64,000 bases of DNA from Saccharibacillus soli (lineage in GTDB: Bacteria; Bacillota; Bacilli; Paenibacillales; Paenibacillaceae). Under the pieces are notes generated by a model. The model searched no databases. It saw nothing but the letters and a program-made list of their open reading frames with translations, and was not told the DNA's origin. The stretch is taken from positions 248,001-312,000 of the forward strand of contig NIOB01000007.1 of the NCBI GenBank assembly GCA_002189105.1. Reading direction: 5' to 3'. The number at the start of each line of letters is the position of its first letter. Positions within the stretch are counted from its first letter, which is position 1. Below are positions 8,497 to 18,497 of this stretch, in pieces. The position numbers and the translations under genes were made by a program.

Positions 8497-9636
8497 ATGA
8501 CAACCCTATCCGCGCGATCTTTATGGCTAATCGCTTTACATGAGACCCCAGGTATCGGATGGCTGAGTATCCAGCGGCTGGTGCAGCTTGCCAATCGGCA
8601 TGAGCTTCAAGACGAAGTCCTGTTTGAACTTTCCAAGCAGCAGTGGTTGGAACTGGGGGCAGAACCCAAACTTGCAGCCGCGGCTGGACTTGTGCAGAGA
8701 GAGAAAGCTCAAGAGCGTATTCATCTTCTGTCGAAAAGAGGCATCGTACCGTGTACTTTTTTCGACAATGAATATCCTCCTTTAATGAAGGAAACCGGTC
8801 AGCCTCCCTGGGTTCTGTATACAATAGGGCGCCAGGAGCTAATGCTGGACTTCGGAATTGCGGTTGTCGGAACACGGATGCCTACGACTTATGGACGTAT
8901 CGTATGCGAACGGATCTCGGGCTCGTTGGCTGAACGTGGAGTCTGTCTGATTAGCGGAATGGCGCGGGGGATCGACGGCATCTGCCATCGGGAGGTGCTG
9001 AGGCGCGGCGGTTCCACCATTGCGGTACTGGGCGCCGGGGTAGATGTGGCTTATCCACCGGAGCATCGTCAGCTTCATGAAGAGATTGCCTCGCGTGGCC
9101 TCGTGATCTCGGAGTTTCCGCCCGGTACGCGTCCGTCCCCCGGATTGTTCCCTCTGCGCAACCGGATTATCGCCGGATTGTCTCGAGGCGTGCTCATTGT
9201 AGAGGCGGCCGAACGCAGCGGCTCATTGATTACGGCTAACTACGCGCTGGAGAACGGACGGGATGTATTTGCCGTTCCGGGTCCCATCACTTCCCCCAAG
9301 AGTGCAGGCACGTTTGAATTGATGAAAAGCGGGGCAAAACCGTGTGCCAATGCAGAGGATATTTTGGAGGAGTATTCGCATTTGTTTGTATCGGCTCCGG
9401 CAGAACGCGAAAAAAAAGAGGTACATGAAAAATTGACAAAAGAGGAGCGGAAGATATACGTTATATTGGAGCAAGGGGATGCAAGCATCGACGAACTGCA
9501 GCAGAAGACGTCCTGGGAGTTTGGACTTTTACATTCTGTTCTGCTATCGTTAATCATAAAAAGCCAGGTGAAGTCGCTTTCCGGCGCCTTGTATACCTGG
9601 ACAGGTGACCGATTCGCTGACCCCGACCTACACTAA
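8497..9636 (+). CDS. dprA: DNA processing protein DprA
   Basis: The 379-residue DprA binds incoming single-stranded DNA and loads RecA during natural transformation. An N-terminal helix-hairpin region (HETPGIGWLSIQRL) precedes the Rossmann-like DprA core with GTRMPTTYG, ISGMARGIDG, FPPGTRPSPGLFPLRNRII and RSGSLITANYA. The C-terminal tail forms a winged-helix-like region. The frame is open from 8404, but that codon lies in the sucD terminator. After AAAGGAG, ATGs at 8491 and 8497 are both possible, and 8497 has the better 9-base spacing. With comM upstream, the window holds two transformation-related genes. Confidence 0.94.
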   Translation: MTTLSARSLWLIALHETPGIGWLSIQRLVQLANRHELQDEVLFELSKQQWLELGAEPKLAAAAGLVQREKAQERIHLLSKRGIVPCTFFDNEYPPLMKETGQPPWVLYTIGRQELMLDFGIAVVGTRMPTTYGRIVCERISGSLAERGVCLISGMARGIDGICHREVLRRGGSTIAVLGAGVDVAYPPEHRQLHEEIASRGLVISEFPPGTRPSPGLFPLRNRIIAGLSRGVLIVEAAERSGSLITANYALENGRDVFAVPGPITSPKSAGTFELMKSGAKPCANAEDILEEYSHLFVSAPAEREKKEVHEKLTKEERKIYVILEQGDASIDELQQKTSWEFGLLHSVLLSLIIKSQVKSLSGALYTWTGDRFADPDLH

Positions 9637-9734
9637 AATCACTATCTATATCACACAACAACCGAAGAATGGCGCGGTTCAGGGCAAGGGGCCCGGAAAG
9701 CCGCGTACATACAACTTGAGAGGAGGACGAACCT

Positions 9735-11834
9735 ATGGCGGATTCGCTCGTCATCGTGGAATCGCCTGCAAAGGCGAAAACGATCGGCAAATACTTAGGC
9801 AGCAAATTCATCGTGAAAGCGTCCATGGGCCACATTCGGGATCTTCCCAAGAGCCAGATCGGGGTCGAGGTCGAGAACGAATTTAATCCGAAATACATTA
9901 CGATCCGCGGTAAAGGCTCGATCCTGAAAGAACTGAAGGACGCAAGCAAAAAAGTTAAAAAAGTCTATCTCGCAGCCGACCCCGATCGTGAAGGGGAAGC
10001 CATTGCCTGGCATTTGGCCCATGCGCTGGAGATTGATAATGTGCAGGACTGCCGCGTGGTGTTTAACGAAATCACCAAACAGGCGGTTAAAGACGCGTTC
10101 AAGACGCCAAGACCGATCAATATGGATCTGGTGAACGCGCAGCAGGCACGCCGGATTCTGGACCGTCTGGTCGGATACAAGATTAGCCCTCTGCTCTGGA
10201 AAAAGGTTAAAAAGGGATTGTCCGCAGGCCGCGTACAGTCGGTAGCCGTAAAGCTTATCATCGACCGGGAAAATGAGATTGCCGAGTTTGTACCGGAAGA
10301 ATACTGGAGCATCACGGCTAAACTGGCGGTTAAAGGCAATGAGTTTGAAGCCAAGTTCCATCAGCTGAACGGCAGCAAAAAAGAGCTTCGCAGTGAGCAG
10401 GATGTTCAGGAAGTGCTGGCGGCTTTTGAAGGAAAAGAATTCATCGTCGGTGAAGTCAAGGAAAGAGAACGCCAGCGTCATCCATCCCCGCCGTTTACCA
10501 CCAGTTCGCTTCAACAGGAAGCAGCCCGCAAATTGAACTTCCGCGCCGCCAAGACGATGTCGGTTGCCCAGCAGCTCTATGAAGGCATCGATCTCGGCAA
10601 AGAAGGCACCGTTGGTCTGATTACCTACATGCGTACCGACTCTACCCGGATTGCCGGCAGTGCACAGGAAGAAGCCAAGGCTTTTATCGGCGAACGTTAT
10701 GGCAGCGACTTCGTGCCGGAAACCCCGCGTCAATATTCCAAAAAGTCTGCGGGCGCTCAGGATGCGCACGAAGCGGTTCGTCCTACTTCTGTCTCGCGTG
10801 ATCCGGAATCGGTCAAGTCGTTTATGAGTCGGGATCAGTTCCGGTTGTATAAGCTGGTCTGGGAACGTTTTGTGGCGAGTCAGATGGCTTCGGCTGTTCT
10901 GGATACGCTCTCGGTAGATATTGAATCGGGCAGTGCGACATTCCGCGCCGTAGGTTCCAAGGTTCGTTTCCAGGGTTTTATGAAGGTCTATGTGGAAGGC
11001 AATGACGACGGCAGCGTGGAAGAAGACAAGTTCCTTCCGGCACTTGCCAAAGGCGACAAGCTGACGCGCAAAGACGTTGAACCCAAGCAGCACTTTACGC
11101 AGCCTCCTCCGCGTTACACGGAAGCAAGATTGGTGAAGACGCTTGAAGAACTGGGGATTGGACGCCCAAGTACGTATGCTCCAACGCTGGAGACGATTCA
11201 AAAACGCGGCTATGTCGCTATTGAAGAGAAAAAATTCATGCCTACCGAGTTGGGTGAGCTGATTAACGAGCAGATGGAACAGTTCTTCCCGGAGATTCTG
11301 GATGCCGAGTTCACCGCCCATATGGAGGAAAGCCTCGACCATGTGGAAGAAGGCGAAGAAGAATGGGTACGGGTACTCAAGGAGTTCTACGGCACCTTCG
11401 AGAAGCGTCTGGAAGTCGCGGAAGAAGAAATGAAAGAGATCGAGATCCAGGATGAAGTATCCGACGAGATCTGTGATAAATGCGGCAAACCGATGGTCTA
11501 CAAGATGGGACGTTTTGGCAAATTCCTGGCCTGCTCGGGCTTCCCGGACTGCCGCAACACACGTCCGATCGTCAAGAACATCGGCGTCATTTGTCCCAAG
11601 TGTAAAGAAGGACATGTGGTGGAACGCCGCAGTAAAAAAGGACGCGTCTTCTATGGATGCGACAAATACCCGGAATGTGACTTTGTGTCGTGGGACCGTC
11701 CATCGGCCAAGCCTTGTCCGGTGTGCAGTTCGCTCATGGTCGAGAAGCGCAGCAAGCAGGGAACGAAGCTTCAATGTACGTCGTGCGATCATACGGAAGT
11801 GCTTGAAGACAACGAAGATACGGCGGAAGCTTAA
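9735..11834 (+). CDS. topA: DNA topoisomerase I
   Basis: The 699-residue type IA topoisomerase relaxes negative supercoils. The TOPRIM domain is at the N-terminus ([18 protein letters not shown], then [14 protein letters not shown]). The catalytic tyrosine sits in YMRTDSTR at about residue 298. Three C-terminal four-cysteine zinc modules begin at [16 protein letters not shown] and CPVCSSLM. Length is close to the Bacillus enzyme. The start ATG follows GAGAGGAGG. dprA lies 98 bases upstream with no clear terminator between, so the two may share a transcript; trmFO follows after 17 bases. Confidence 0.97.
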   Translation: MADSLVIVESPAKAKTIGKYLGSKFIVKASMGHIRDLPKSQIGVEVENEFNPKYITIRGKGSILKELKDASKKVKKVYLAADPDREGEAIAWHLAHALEIDNVQDCRVVFNEITKQAVKDAFKTPRPINMDLVNAQQARRILDRLVGYKISPLLWKKVKKGLSAGRVQSVAVKLIIDRENEIAEFVPEEYWSITAKLAVKGNEFEAKFHQLNGSKKELRSEQDVQEVLAAFEGKEFIVGEVKERERQRHPSPPFTTSSLQQEAARKLNFRAAKTMSVAQQLYEGIDLGKEGTVGLITYMRTDSTRIAGSAQEEAKAFIGERYGSDFVPETPRQYSKKSAGAQDAHEAVRPTSVSRDPESVKSFMSRDQFRLYKLVWERFVASQMASAVLDTLSVDIESGSATFRAVGSKVRFQGFMKVYVEGNDDGSVEEDKFLPALAKGDKLTRKDVEPKQHFTQPPPRYTEARLVKTLEELGIGRPSTYAPTLETIQKRGYVAIEEKKFMPTELGELINEQMEQFFPEILDAEFTAHMEESLDHVEEGEEEWVRVLKEFYGTFEKRLEVAEEEMKEIEIQDEVSDEICDKCGKPMVYKMGRFGKFLACSGFPDCRNTRPIVKNIGVICPKCKEGHVVERRSKKGRVFYGCDKYPECDFVSWDRPSAKPCPVCSSLMVEKRSKQGTKLQCTSCDHTEVLEDNEDTAEA

Positions 11835-11851
11835 TATAGGGGGAACATGAA

Positions 11852-13186
11852 GTGAGCAGCAATCAACGCGTTACAGTAATCGGAGCAGGACTGGCGGGGA
11901 GTGAGGCAGCCTGGCAGATCGCCAGCCGTGGCGTTCCGGTCACCCTTTACGAAATGCGGCCCAAGGTCAAGACGCCCGCGCACCATACTTCTTATTTTGC
12001 AGAGCTGGTGTGCAGCAACTCGCTGCGGGCGAATGGATTTACGGGGGCAGTCGGTGTACTGAAGGAAGAGATGCGTCGGCTGGACTCCCTGGTGATCGGC
12101 AAGGCTGATGCCAGTGCTGTACCGGCAGGCGGGGCGCTGGCCGTTGACCGCGACCTGTTCTCGGGTGGCATCACGCAGGCGCTCAAGGAGCACCCGCTGG
12201 TGGACGTACGGGAAGAAGAAGTCACAGAGATTCCGGAAGATGGCATCACGGTCATCGCAACCGGCCCACTGACTTCTCCGGCATTGTCCGCACAGATCAA
12301 GGGATTCATGGGTGAAGAGTATTTCTACTTCTACGACGCAGCCGCACCAATCATTGAAAAAGATTCGATCGACATGGATAAGGTCTATCTGGCTTCCCGC
12401 TATGACAAAGGGGAAGCGGCCTATCTGAACTGTCCGATGACGGAAGAAGAATTCGACCGGTTCTACGAAGCGCTGATCTCGGCAGAGACGGCAGAGCTGA
12501 AAGAGTTCGAGAAAGAAATTTATTTTGAAGGCTGCATGCCGATCGAAGTCATGATGCGTCGTGGTCGTCAGACAGCTCTGTTTGGGCCAATGAAGCCGGT
12601 AGGTCTGCCAGATCCACGTACGGGCAAGAACCCGTTCGCGGTCGTACAGCTGCGCCAGGACAACGCCGCAGGTACACTGTATAACCTGGTCGGCTTCCAG
12701 ACTCACCTCAAATGGGGCGAACAGAAGCGGGTCTTCCAGATGATTCCGGGTCTGGAGAACGTGGACATCGTGCGCTACGGCGTGATGCACCGCAATACAT
12801 TCATCAATTCGCCTAAGCTTCTGGAGCCGACGTATCAATGCAAGAATCGTCGTAACCTGTTCTTTGCCGGTCAGATGACCGGAGTAGAAGGCTATGTTGA
12901 GTCGGCGGCTTCCGGCCTGATTGCGGGCATCAACGCCGCACATCTGGCTTTGGGGCAGGAGCCGATCATCTTCCCGGAAGAGACGACGCTGGGTGGTATG
13001 GCTCGCTATATTACAACGGCTGATCCGGATCACTTCCAACCGATGAATGCCAACTTCGGCCTGCTGCCGAAACTGGAACAGAAGATCCGCAACAAAAAGG
13101 AAAAAAACGAAGCATTGGCACAACGCGCGCTCGACAAGTTGGCAGCTTTTACAGCGGAACGTTCGCTTAACGCCGTTCAGCGCTGA
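11852..13186 (+). CDS. trmFO: tRNA (uracil-5-)-methyltransferase TrmFO
   Basis: TrmFO makes 5-methyluridine at position 54 of tRNA, using methylenetetrahydrofolate and FAD. The 444-residue protein has the N-terminal FAD-binding motif [14 protein letters not shown], the conserved [11 protein letters not shown] segment with its cysteine, and the C-terminal [17 protein letters not shown] block of the GidA/TrmFO family. It starts at GTG 11852, eight bases after AGGGGG. In B. subtilis the recombinase gene codV lies between this gene and the HslV gene. Here only 28 bases separate trmFO from hslV, so codV is absent. Confidence 0.96.
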   Translation: MSSNQRVTVIGAGLAGSEAAWQIASRGVPVTLYEMRPKVKTPAHHTSYFAELVCSNSLRANGFTGAVGVLKEEMRRLDSLVIGKADASAVPAGGALAVDRDLFSGGITQALKEHPLVDVREEEVTEIPEDGITVIATGPLTSPALSAQIKGFMGEEYFYFYDAAAPIIEKDSIDMDKVYLASRYDKGEAAYLNCPMTEEEFDRFYEALISAETAELKEFEKEIYFEGCMPIEVMMRRGRQTALFGPMKPVGLPDPRTGKNPFAVVQLRQDNAAGTLYNLVGFQTHLKWGEQKRVFQMIPGLENVDIVRYGVMHRNTFINSPKLLEPTYQCKNRRNLFFAGQMTGVEGYVESAASGLIAGINAAHLALGQEPIIFPEETTLGGMARYITTADPDHFQPMNANFGLLPKLEQKIRNKKEKNEALAQRALDKLAAFTAERSLNAVQR

Positions 13187-13214
13187 TTGGCGCGTTCCGA
13201 AAAGGAGGATCACG

Positions 13215-13754
13215 ATGGAGACCACGTTTCACGCCACAACGATTTGTGCGGTACGCAAGAATGGCAAAGCGGCCATCGCCGGAGACGGCCAGGTGACCAT
13301 GGGACAGAACGTCATCATGAAGCAGCACGCCAAAAAGGTACGCCGTCTGTATCGCGGTCAGGTACTCGCCGGATTCGCAGGTTCCGTTGGCGATGCGATC
13401 ACTCTGTTTGAAAAGTTTGAAGGCAAGCTGGAAGAACATCAAGGCAACTTGCAGCGTGCCGCTGTCGAATTGGTCAAAGAATGGCGGACCGATCAGATGC
13501 TGCGCAAACTTGAAGCCCTGATGATCGTATTGGATAAGGAAGGCATGCTGCTGATCTCCGGGAACGGTGAAATCATCGAACCGGACGACGACATTATTGC
13601 GATCGGCTCAGGTGGCAACTTTGCCCTGTCTGCGGCTCGCGCGCTCAAACGTCATGCTGAGATGGATGCCAAGGAAATTGCACAGGCTTCGCTGAAGATT
13701 GCTGCTGAGATCTGCGTCTATACGAACGACAACATCATCGTCGAGGAACTTTAA
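13215..13754 (+). CDS. hslV: ATP-dependent protease HslV (ClpQ) peptidase subunit
   Basis: The 179-residue proteasome-like peptidase works with HslU. Conserved blocks include [35 protein letters not shown] and [10 protein letters not shown]. Its N-terminus is [13 protein letters not shown]. Alignment to E. coli HslV, which begins TTIVSV after Met removal, puts the nucleophile at Thr8 and implies removal of a seven-residue propeptide. That differs from the N-terminal serine described for B. subtilis CodW/ClpQ. The ATG follows AAAGGAGG with six-base spacing. hslU follows after 87 bases. Confidence 0.95.
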   Translation: METTFHATTICAVRKNGKAAIAGDGQVTMGQNVIMKQHAKKVRRLYRGQVLAGFAGSVGDAITLFEKFEGKLEEHQGNLQRAAVELVKEWRTDQMLRKLEALMIVLDKEGMLLISGNGEIIEPDDDIIAIGSGGNFALSAARALKRHAEMDAKEIAQASLKIAAEICVYTNDNIIVEEL

Positions 13755-13841
13755 CGCCAATAACGGCGCATGAGGCTGGCGAATCGGCTTGCTGCCGAAG
13801 ATTCCAGCTGTCCGTGCGCTTCAGAGTGGAGGGTATGGCTA

Positions 13842-15251
13842 ATGGCTATGAAGAACGAAACCCTGACACCGCGAGAGATCGTGGCGGAACTGGACAAGTA
13901 TATCGTGGGACAGAAGAAGGCTAAACGTTCGGTGGCTGTTGCACTGCGGAACCGCTATCGCCGCAGCCTGCTGCCGGAAGAGACACGCGACGAAGTGGTA
14001 CCCAAGAACATTTTGATGATCGGACCTACAGGTGTCGGTAAAACAGAGATTGCGCGACGTTTGGCGAAACTTGTCGGCGCTCCGTTTATCAAAGTCGAAG
14101 CGACAAAATTCACGGAAGTGGGTTATGTGGGCCGTGACGTCGAAGCCATGGTGCGTGACTTGGTGGAAACGTCGATCCGTATGGTGAAGGCGGAGCGCAC
14201 GGAGAGCGTCAAGGATCGTGCGGAAGAGATGGCGAATGAGCGAATCGTGGAGATTCTCGTCCCTGCTGCCAAGTCGGCATCTTCCCAGCGCAATCCGTTT
14301 GAGATGCTGTTCGGCGGACAGGCCAAGACGCCAGAGCCGGAACCGGAGAAGACACGCTATGAGGAAGGCAGTCTAAGCGAACGCCGCCGCAAGGTGCGGT
14401 TTGATCTGTTATCGGGCAAGCTGGAGAACGATGTTATCGAGATTGATATTGAAGATAGCATGCCGAATATGTTCGATATGCTGGCGGGTCAGGGCAACGA
14501 TCAGATGGGCAATATTCAAGAGATGCTCGGCAGCTTCATGCCCAAACGAACCAAGCGCCGCAAGCTGCCAATCCGCGAAGCTCGCAAGGCATTGATTCAG
14601 GAAGAAGCAGCCAAGCTGATCGATATGGATGACGTGAATCAGGAAGCTGTTCGCCGTGCGGAACAGTCGGGAATCATCTTCATTGACGAGATCGACAAAG
14701 TGGCCGGAAGTGGCCGCGGGCACGGGCCGGACGTCTCGCGTGAAGGCGTGCAGCGGGATATCCTTCCTATCGTCGAAGGTTCGACGATCATGACCAAATA
14801 TGGTCCGGTGAAGACGGACTATGTCCTGTTCATCGCAGCGGGAGCCTTCCATGTATCCAAGCCTTCGGATCTCATTCCCGAGCTTCAGGGACGTTTCCCG
14901 ATTCGGGTAGAATTGGAGAGCCTGACGCTGGAGGATTTCATTGCGATTCTGACCGAACCGCAGAACGCGCTGACCAAGCAGTACGTGGACCTGTTGAAGA
15001 CCGAAAATATCGAGATTGGCTTCTCTGAGGATGCCATCCGCGAGATTGCCAGCATTGCGGCCTCGGTCAATCAGAATACCGAAAATATTGGAGCGCGCCG
15101 TCTGCATACCATTTTGGAGAAGCTGCTGGAGGATCTGTCCTTTGAAGCGCCGGAACTGAATCTGGAGCAAATGGTCATTACGCCGGAATATGTGCGAGAG
15201 AAGCTGGCGGACATTGCCAAAGACCGCGATTTGAGCCAATACATTTTATAG
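13842..15251 (+). CDS. hslU: HslU (ClpY) AAA+ unfoldase of the HslUV protease
   Basis: The 469-residue ATPase unfolds substrates and feeds them to HslV. It shows Walker [16 protein letters not shown] near residue 62, the pore loop GYVGRDVE, Walker [11 protein letters not shown], and the [12 protein letters not shown] sensor region. The C-terminal tail ends DLSQYIL, the segment that docks into HslV. I start it at ATG 13842, eight bases after GGAGGG; ATG 13848 is a close alternative, and the longer frame to 13770 lacks family similarity. In B. subtilis codY follows; here a non-coding gap follows instead. Confidence 0.96.
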   Translation: MAMKNETLTPREIVAELDKYIVGQKKAKRSVAVALRNRYRRSLLPEETRDEVVPKNILMIGPTGVGKTEIARRLAKLVGAPFIKVEATKFTEVGYVGRDVEAMVRDLVETSIRMVKAERTESVKDRAEEMANERIVEILVPAAKSASSQRNPFEMLFGGQAKTPEPEPEKTRYEEGSLSERRRKVRFDLLSGKLENDVIEIDIEDSMPNMFDMLAGQGNDQMGNIQEMLGSFMPKRTKRRKLPIREARKALIQEEAAKLIDMDDVNQEAVRRAEQSGIIFIDEIDKVAGSGRGHGPDVSREGVQRDILPIVEGSTIMTKYGPVKTDYVLFIAAGAFHVSKPSDLIPELQGRFPIRVELESLTLEDFIAILTEPQNALTKQYVDLLKTENIEIGFSEDAIREIASIAASVNQNTENIGARRLHTILEKLLEDLSFEAPELNLEQMVITPEYVREKLADIAKDRDLSQYIL

Positions 15252-15280
15252 GAACTGACGCTGCTGCGAATTAGGAAAAA

Positions 15281-15353
15281 GGCGGAATATCCCTTGGCCG
15301 ATGGAAGAGATGAGAAGTGTAAGTGTATTCATTCCGACAGACAGCCGCCAAGG
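15281..15353 (+). other. Possible pseudoknot-forming segment downstream of hslU
   Basis: CGGAAT (15283-15288) is complementary to ATTCCG (15331-15336), and CCTTGGC (15292-15298) to GCCAAGG (15347-15353). The pairings interleave, giving an H-type pseudoknot topology. The segment lies in the 376-base gap between hslU and flgB. No open frame of interest is present there. Its function, if any, is unknown. Confidence 0.3.
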
Positions 15354-15371
15354 CCGCAGGAGTGCGATTAA

Positions 15372-15425
15372 AATAAGAAAAAGCCCTGTCTTTCAACTAG
15401 GGAAAGATAGGGCTTTTTTCTTATT
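15372..15425. terminator. Strong bidirectional terminator after hslU
   Basis: AATAAGAAAAAGCCCT pairs with AGGGCTTTTTTCTTATT (one extra base), and inside it TCTTT pairs with AAAGA. A stem of about 20 pairs with A-rich left and T-rich right arms results. It insulates the flagellar operon from hslVU. Confidence 0.93.
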
Positions 15426-15557
15426 GTTTTATAGGCCCAACTCGAAGAAACTTAAATAAGACGTTACCAGAAGCATAGGACTCGCTCTGCTCTCTGTTCA
15501 AAGAACTCGACAATCACAAGGCACCTCAAATATCGGTAAGTTTTTTCAGAAAAACAA

Positions 15558-15586
15558 TAGTTTAGTCGAATTTAATTTTGTATAAT
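15558..15586 (+). promoter_or_regulatory. Candidate promoter upstream of flgB
   Basis: A perfect TATAAT lies at 15581-15586, about 40 bases before the flgB start. The -35 position is poor (TAGTTT at 15558-15563 with 17-base spacing), so an activator may be needed. No sigma-D -10 box was seen in this gap. Confidence 0.45.
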
Positions 15587-15627
15587 CTATAAAACAACAA
15601 GGCTTACTAATCAAAGGAGTGGAATCG

Positions 15628-16032
15628 ATGAACATTTTGAACGATTCGGGTTTTAACCGCCTGCGGAGCGCAATTGACGCTTCCAACACCAGACAACAAG
15701 TCATCTCCAACAACATCGCCAATGCGGACACTCCGTACTTCAAACGTTCTGACGTGTCTTTCGAAAGTCTGCTTCAGTCGGAAATGAATGGTGTAGGTTC
15801 TATTAAGGGGAGAATTACCAATTCTCGCCACATCGCCATTGGTTCCGATTCCACTCCGACGGCACGGGTGACGACAGATAAGAGCACGGTAATGAACAAC
15901 AACTCCAACAACGTGGACATTGATACGGAAATGACGAACTTGGCAGAGAATCAGCTTCGTTACAACACGTACCTGGAAGAAGTCAACCATCAGATCAAAA
16001 TGATGCGAACTGCACTTGGAGGTAACGCCTAA
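15628..16032 (+). CDS. flgB: Flagellar basal-body rod protein FlgB
   Basis: The 134-residue proximal rod protein has the rod-family N-terminal signature ASNTRQQVISNNIANADTPYFKRSDV and a C-terminal heptad-rich helix (EMTNLAENQLRYNTYLEEV). It is the first gene of the fla/che operon, as in Bacillus. I start it at ATG 15628, eight bases after AAAGGAG; an in-frame GTG at 15619 overlaps the ribosome site. The stop overlaps the flgC start (TAATG). Confidence 0.96.
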   Translation: MNILNDSGFNRLRSAIDASNTRQQVISNNIANADTPYFKRSDVSFESLLQSEMNGVGSIKGRITNSRHIAIGSDSTPTARVTTDKSTVMNNNSNNVDIDTEMTNLAENQLRYNTYLEEVNHQIKMMRTALGGNA

Positions 16033-16484
16033 TGAGAATCAGTAACGGGTTTGACGTCAGCGCATCGGCCCTGACGGCGCAGCGTCTTCGGATGGACGTC
16101 ATTTCTTCCAACATCGCCAATGCGGATACCACGAGAGCTCAAGTCGTCGATGGAAAGGTACAACCGTATCGCCGCAAGGTCACTGTCCTTTCTGAAAATG
16201 ATACCCAGTCTTTTGCACAGCGGCTGAACACGGCCATGAATGGCAAGAGTTCGGCAGCGGGAGTGAAGGTAACGGGGATTCAGGAAGACCAGGAGCCTTT
16301 CAAACTGGTCTACAATCCGACTCACCCTGACGCGGACGCCAACGGTTATGTACAAATGCCGAATGTGGACATTGCCAAGGAAATGGTGGATATGATCTCG
16401 GCTACTCGTTCCTATGAAGCTAACGTCACTGCGCTTAATGCCAGCAAAGCCATGATTACCAAAGCGCTGCAAATCGGCAAGTAA
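16032..16484 (+). CDS. flgC: Flagellar basal-body rod protein FlgC
   Basis: The 150-residue rod protein starts with ASALTAQRLRMDVISSNIANADTT near residue 10, the conserved rod/hook N-terminal motif. It ends with a helix (VDMISATRSYEANVTALNASK) matching the C-terminal rod signature. It polymerises with FlgB beneath the hook. The start ATG overlaps the flgB stop by one base, so translation is probably coupled. Confidence 0.96.
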   Translation: MRISNGFDVSASALTAQRLRMDVISSNIANADTTRAQVVDGKVQPYRRKVTVLSENDTQSFAQRLNTAMNGKSSAAGVKVTGIQEDQEPFKLVYNPTHPDADANGYVQMPNVDIAKEMVDMISATRSYEANVTALNASKAMITKALQIGK

Positions 16485-16539
16485 GCTTGAGAGTCAATAA
16501 CCCCATACAGGTACAGACCAACTAGAGAGGGAGAATGTC

Positions 16540-16851
16540 ATGATTCAAAATCATATGTTCAATCCGGTACAAATGGCTAACCGCGTCACTTCAAGTCTCC
16601 AAGGAGATAACAAAACGACGCCGAGTGAAAGCATGCAGGAGTTTGGCCAATACTTGCAGAACGCGCTGCAGGGAGTATCCAAGATGGAGAAGACGGCAGA
16701 TGAAACGGGCAAACAGTTCATGGTCGGGCAAGCGAGCGTAGATCAAGTGATGATTACGGCTGAACAGGCGCTGCTTGGACTGCAAATGACTTCCCAGGTG
16801 CGCAACAAGGTGGTCGAAGCTTACCAAGAGATCATGCGAACACAACTGTAA
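16540..16851 (+). CDS. fliE: Flagellar hook-basal body protein FliE
   Basis: The 103-residue FliE links the MS ring to the rod and is the first exported rod component. The C-terminal half holds the family pattern (DETGKQFMVGQASVDQVMI, then ALLGLQMTSQVRNKVVEAYQEIMR). The ATG follows GAGAGGGAG. It sits between flgC and fliF, as in Bacillus. Confidence 0.95.
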   Translation: MIQNHMFNPVQMANRVTSSLQGDNKTTPSESMQEFGQYLQNALQGVSKMEKTADETGKQFMVGQASVDQVMITAEQALLGLQMTSQVRNKVVEAYQEIMRTQL

Positions 16852-16895
16852 TCAGGAAGGAAGTTAAGCATAATGCTGCCTAGCGGGGTGAAAAT

Positions 16896-18485
16896 GTGAA
16901 CGAAAGATTGACCCGAATCAGGGATTCGCTCCTGGGCTATTGGAATCGGCTCAGCAAGACGCAGAGGGCGCTTCTGGTCTCTACAGTCGTAATCACCTTA
17001 CTGACGATTGTGATCCTGACCATGCAGTTCTCCAAGACGGAGTACGAAGTGGCCTTTCAGGACTTAAGTGCAGAGGACTCTGCGGCTACGATGGCCTATC
17101 TGGATTCAGCAGGTATTCCATACAAACTGAGTACAGATGGCAAGAGCTTGTCCGTGCCGAGCACAAATGCCTCCAAAGTTCGGATTGACGTAGCTTCTCA
17201 AGGAATCATTCAGAATGGTTCGATTGGCTTCAACAAGATGTTTGGAACCACCACTTCTCCATTGGGCATGACGGAAAATGAGTTTGATGTGAAGTATAAG
17301 AGTGCTTTGAATGGTGAAATTGAAACGCTGCTCAAAATGATGGACGGCGTGGCAGGCGCAAGAGTTTTGGTGAATCTGCCCAAGGAAAGCCTTTTTGCCA
17401 ATGAAGAAGACCAGGATCAGGCAACCGCTTCAGTCGTGATGACCTTCAAACCGGGATTCCGACCTAGCCAGGACGTCATTGATGCTTACTTCAACATCGT
17501 CAAGACGTCGGTGCCTAACCTGCCGATTGATAATATCACGATCTCAAGCGACAACACGATCCTGTATGCGTCCAATTCCGGAGATGGTTTCGGCGCGGGA
17601 TCTGCGGGAGTCATTCAAGATAACCTGGCTATTCAGCGCAAATACGAGAGTGACATCGAGAAAAGCGTGAGGATGTTCCTGGGAAGTATCGTAGGCGCGG
17701 ACAAGGTCAACGTACTGGTTGCTTCAAAGCTGAACTTTGACCAGGTCAATACAACGGAAAACTTGTATACGCCGGTCGATGAGACCAACATGAAAGGTAT
17801 CGAGATTAGCGTTCAGGATGTTCAGGAGAATTACACGGGGGCCGCAGCTGCGGATAGTGGAGTAGCGGGAACCGGAACTCAGGCAGTGCCTACGTATCCG
17901 GGCAACACTTCGACAGGACAATCGACTTCGGAAAGTTCCAATAAGATTGTCAACTATCAAGTGAACCAGATTACCAAGCAAATTGCGCAAAGCCCATACG
18001 TCGTAAAGGACTTAACCATTAACGTTGCCATTGAACCACCAGGAGGAGCTACCACATTAGATGAAAAAGTTATAGAAAATGTAACAAAAATCTTATCAAG
18101 TATTGTAGGAGCTTCACTGGCGGATTCTGGGGTCAAGTATGAGGCGGCAGAACTGGCGGCAAAAGTAAATGTAATTCCTTCGATCGCTTCAACACAAACA
18201 CCAGCCACAGCTTCAGGCATGTCTCCAATTCTCTTCTGGAGCATCATTGGGGGCGTTGTCCTTCTGGCAGCCGTTGCTCTGATCCTGATTCTGCGCCGCA
18301 GAAGAAAAACTCAGGAAGAAGAACTGCTGGAGGAAATGGCACTTCCTACACCGGCTGAAATGCCTTCCATTAATCTTGATACGGTAAGTGGGGAGAGCCA
18401 GATGCGCAAACAGTTGGAATCTCTTGCCAAGAAAAAACCAGATGAATTTGTGAATCTACTGCGCACCTGGTTAGCCGATGAATAG
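16896..18485 (+). CDS. fliF: Flagellar MS-ring protein FliF
   Basis: The 529-residue FliF builds the membrane MS ring that houses the export gate and carries FliG. A transmembrane segment lies near residues 25-44 and a second near 443-465, followed by a charged cytosolic tail that would bind FliG. The periplasmic-side ring-building domains include the conserved NLPKESLFANEEDQDQATASV block. The region around 305-350 is Ser/Thr/Gly-rich. The start is GTG 16896 after GCGGGGTG. fliG follows after 12 bases. Confidence 0.96.
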   Translation: MNERLTRIRDSLLGYWNRLSKTQRALLVSTVVITLLTIVILTMQFSKTEYEVAFQDLSAEDSAATMAYLDSAGIPYKLSTDGKSLSVPSTNASKVRIDVASQGIIQNGSIGFNKMFGTTTSPLGMTENEFDVKYKSALNGEIETLLKMMDGVAGARVLVNLPKESLFANEEDQDQATASVVMTFKPGFRPSQDVIDAYFNIVKTSVPNLPIDNITISSDNTILYASNSGDGFGAGSAGVIQDNLAIQRKYESDIEKSVRMFLGSIVGADKVNVLVASKLNFDQVNTTENLYTPVDETNMKGIEISVQDVQENYTGAAAADSGVAGTGTQAVPTYPGNTSTGQSTSESSNKIVNYQVNQITKQIAQSPYVVKDLTINVAIEPPGGATTLDEKVIENVTKILSSIVGASLADSGVKYEAAELAAKVNVIPSIASTQTPATASGMSPILFWSIIGGVVLLAAVALILILRRRRKTQEEELLEEMALPTPAEMPSINLDTVSGESQMRKQLESLAKKKPDEFVNLLRTWLADE

Positions 18486-18497
18486 GAGTGAAGAAGT

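Noticed and set aside
9795-11792. Long minus-strand open frame opposite topA
   Set aside because: It is a codon-bias shadow of topA; its translation shows no domain pattern and the plus strand is unmistakable.
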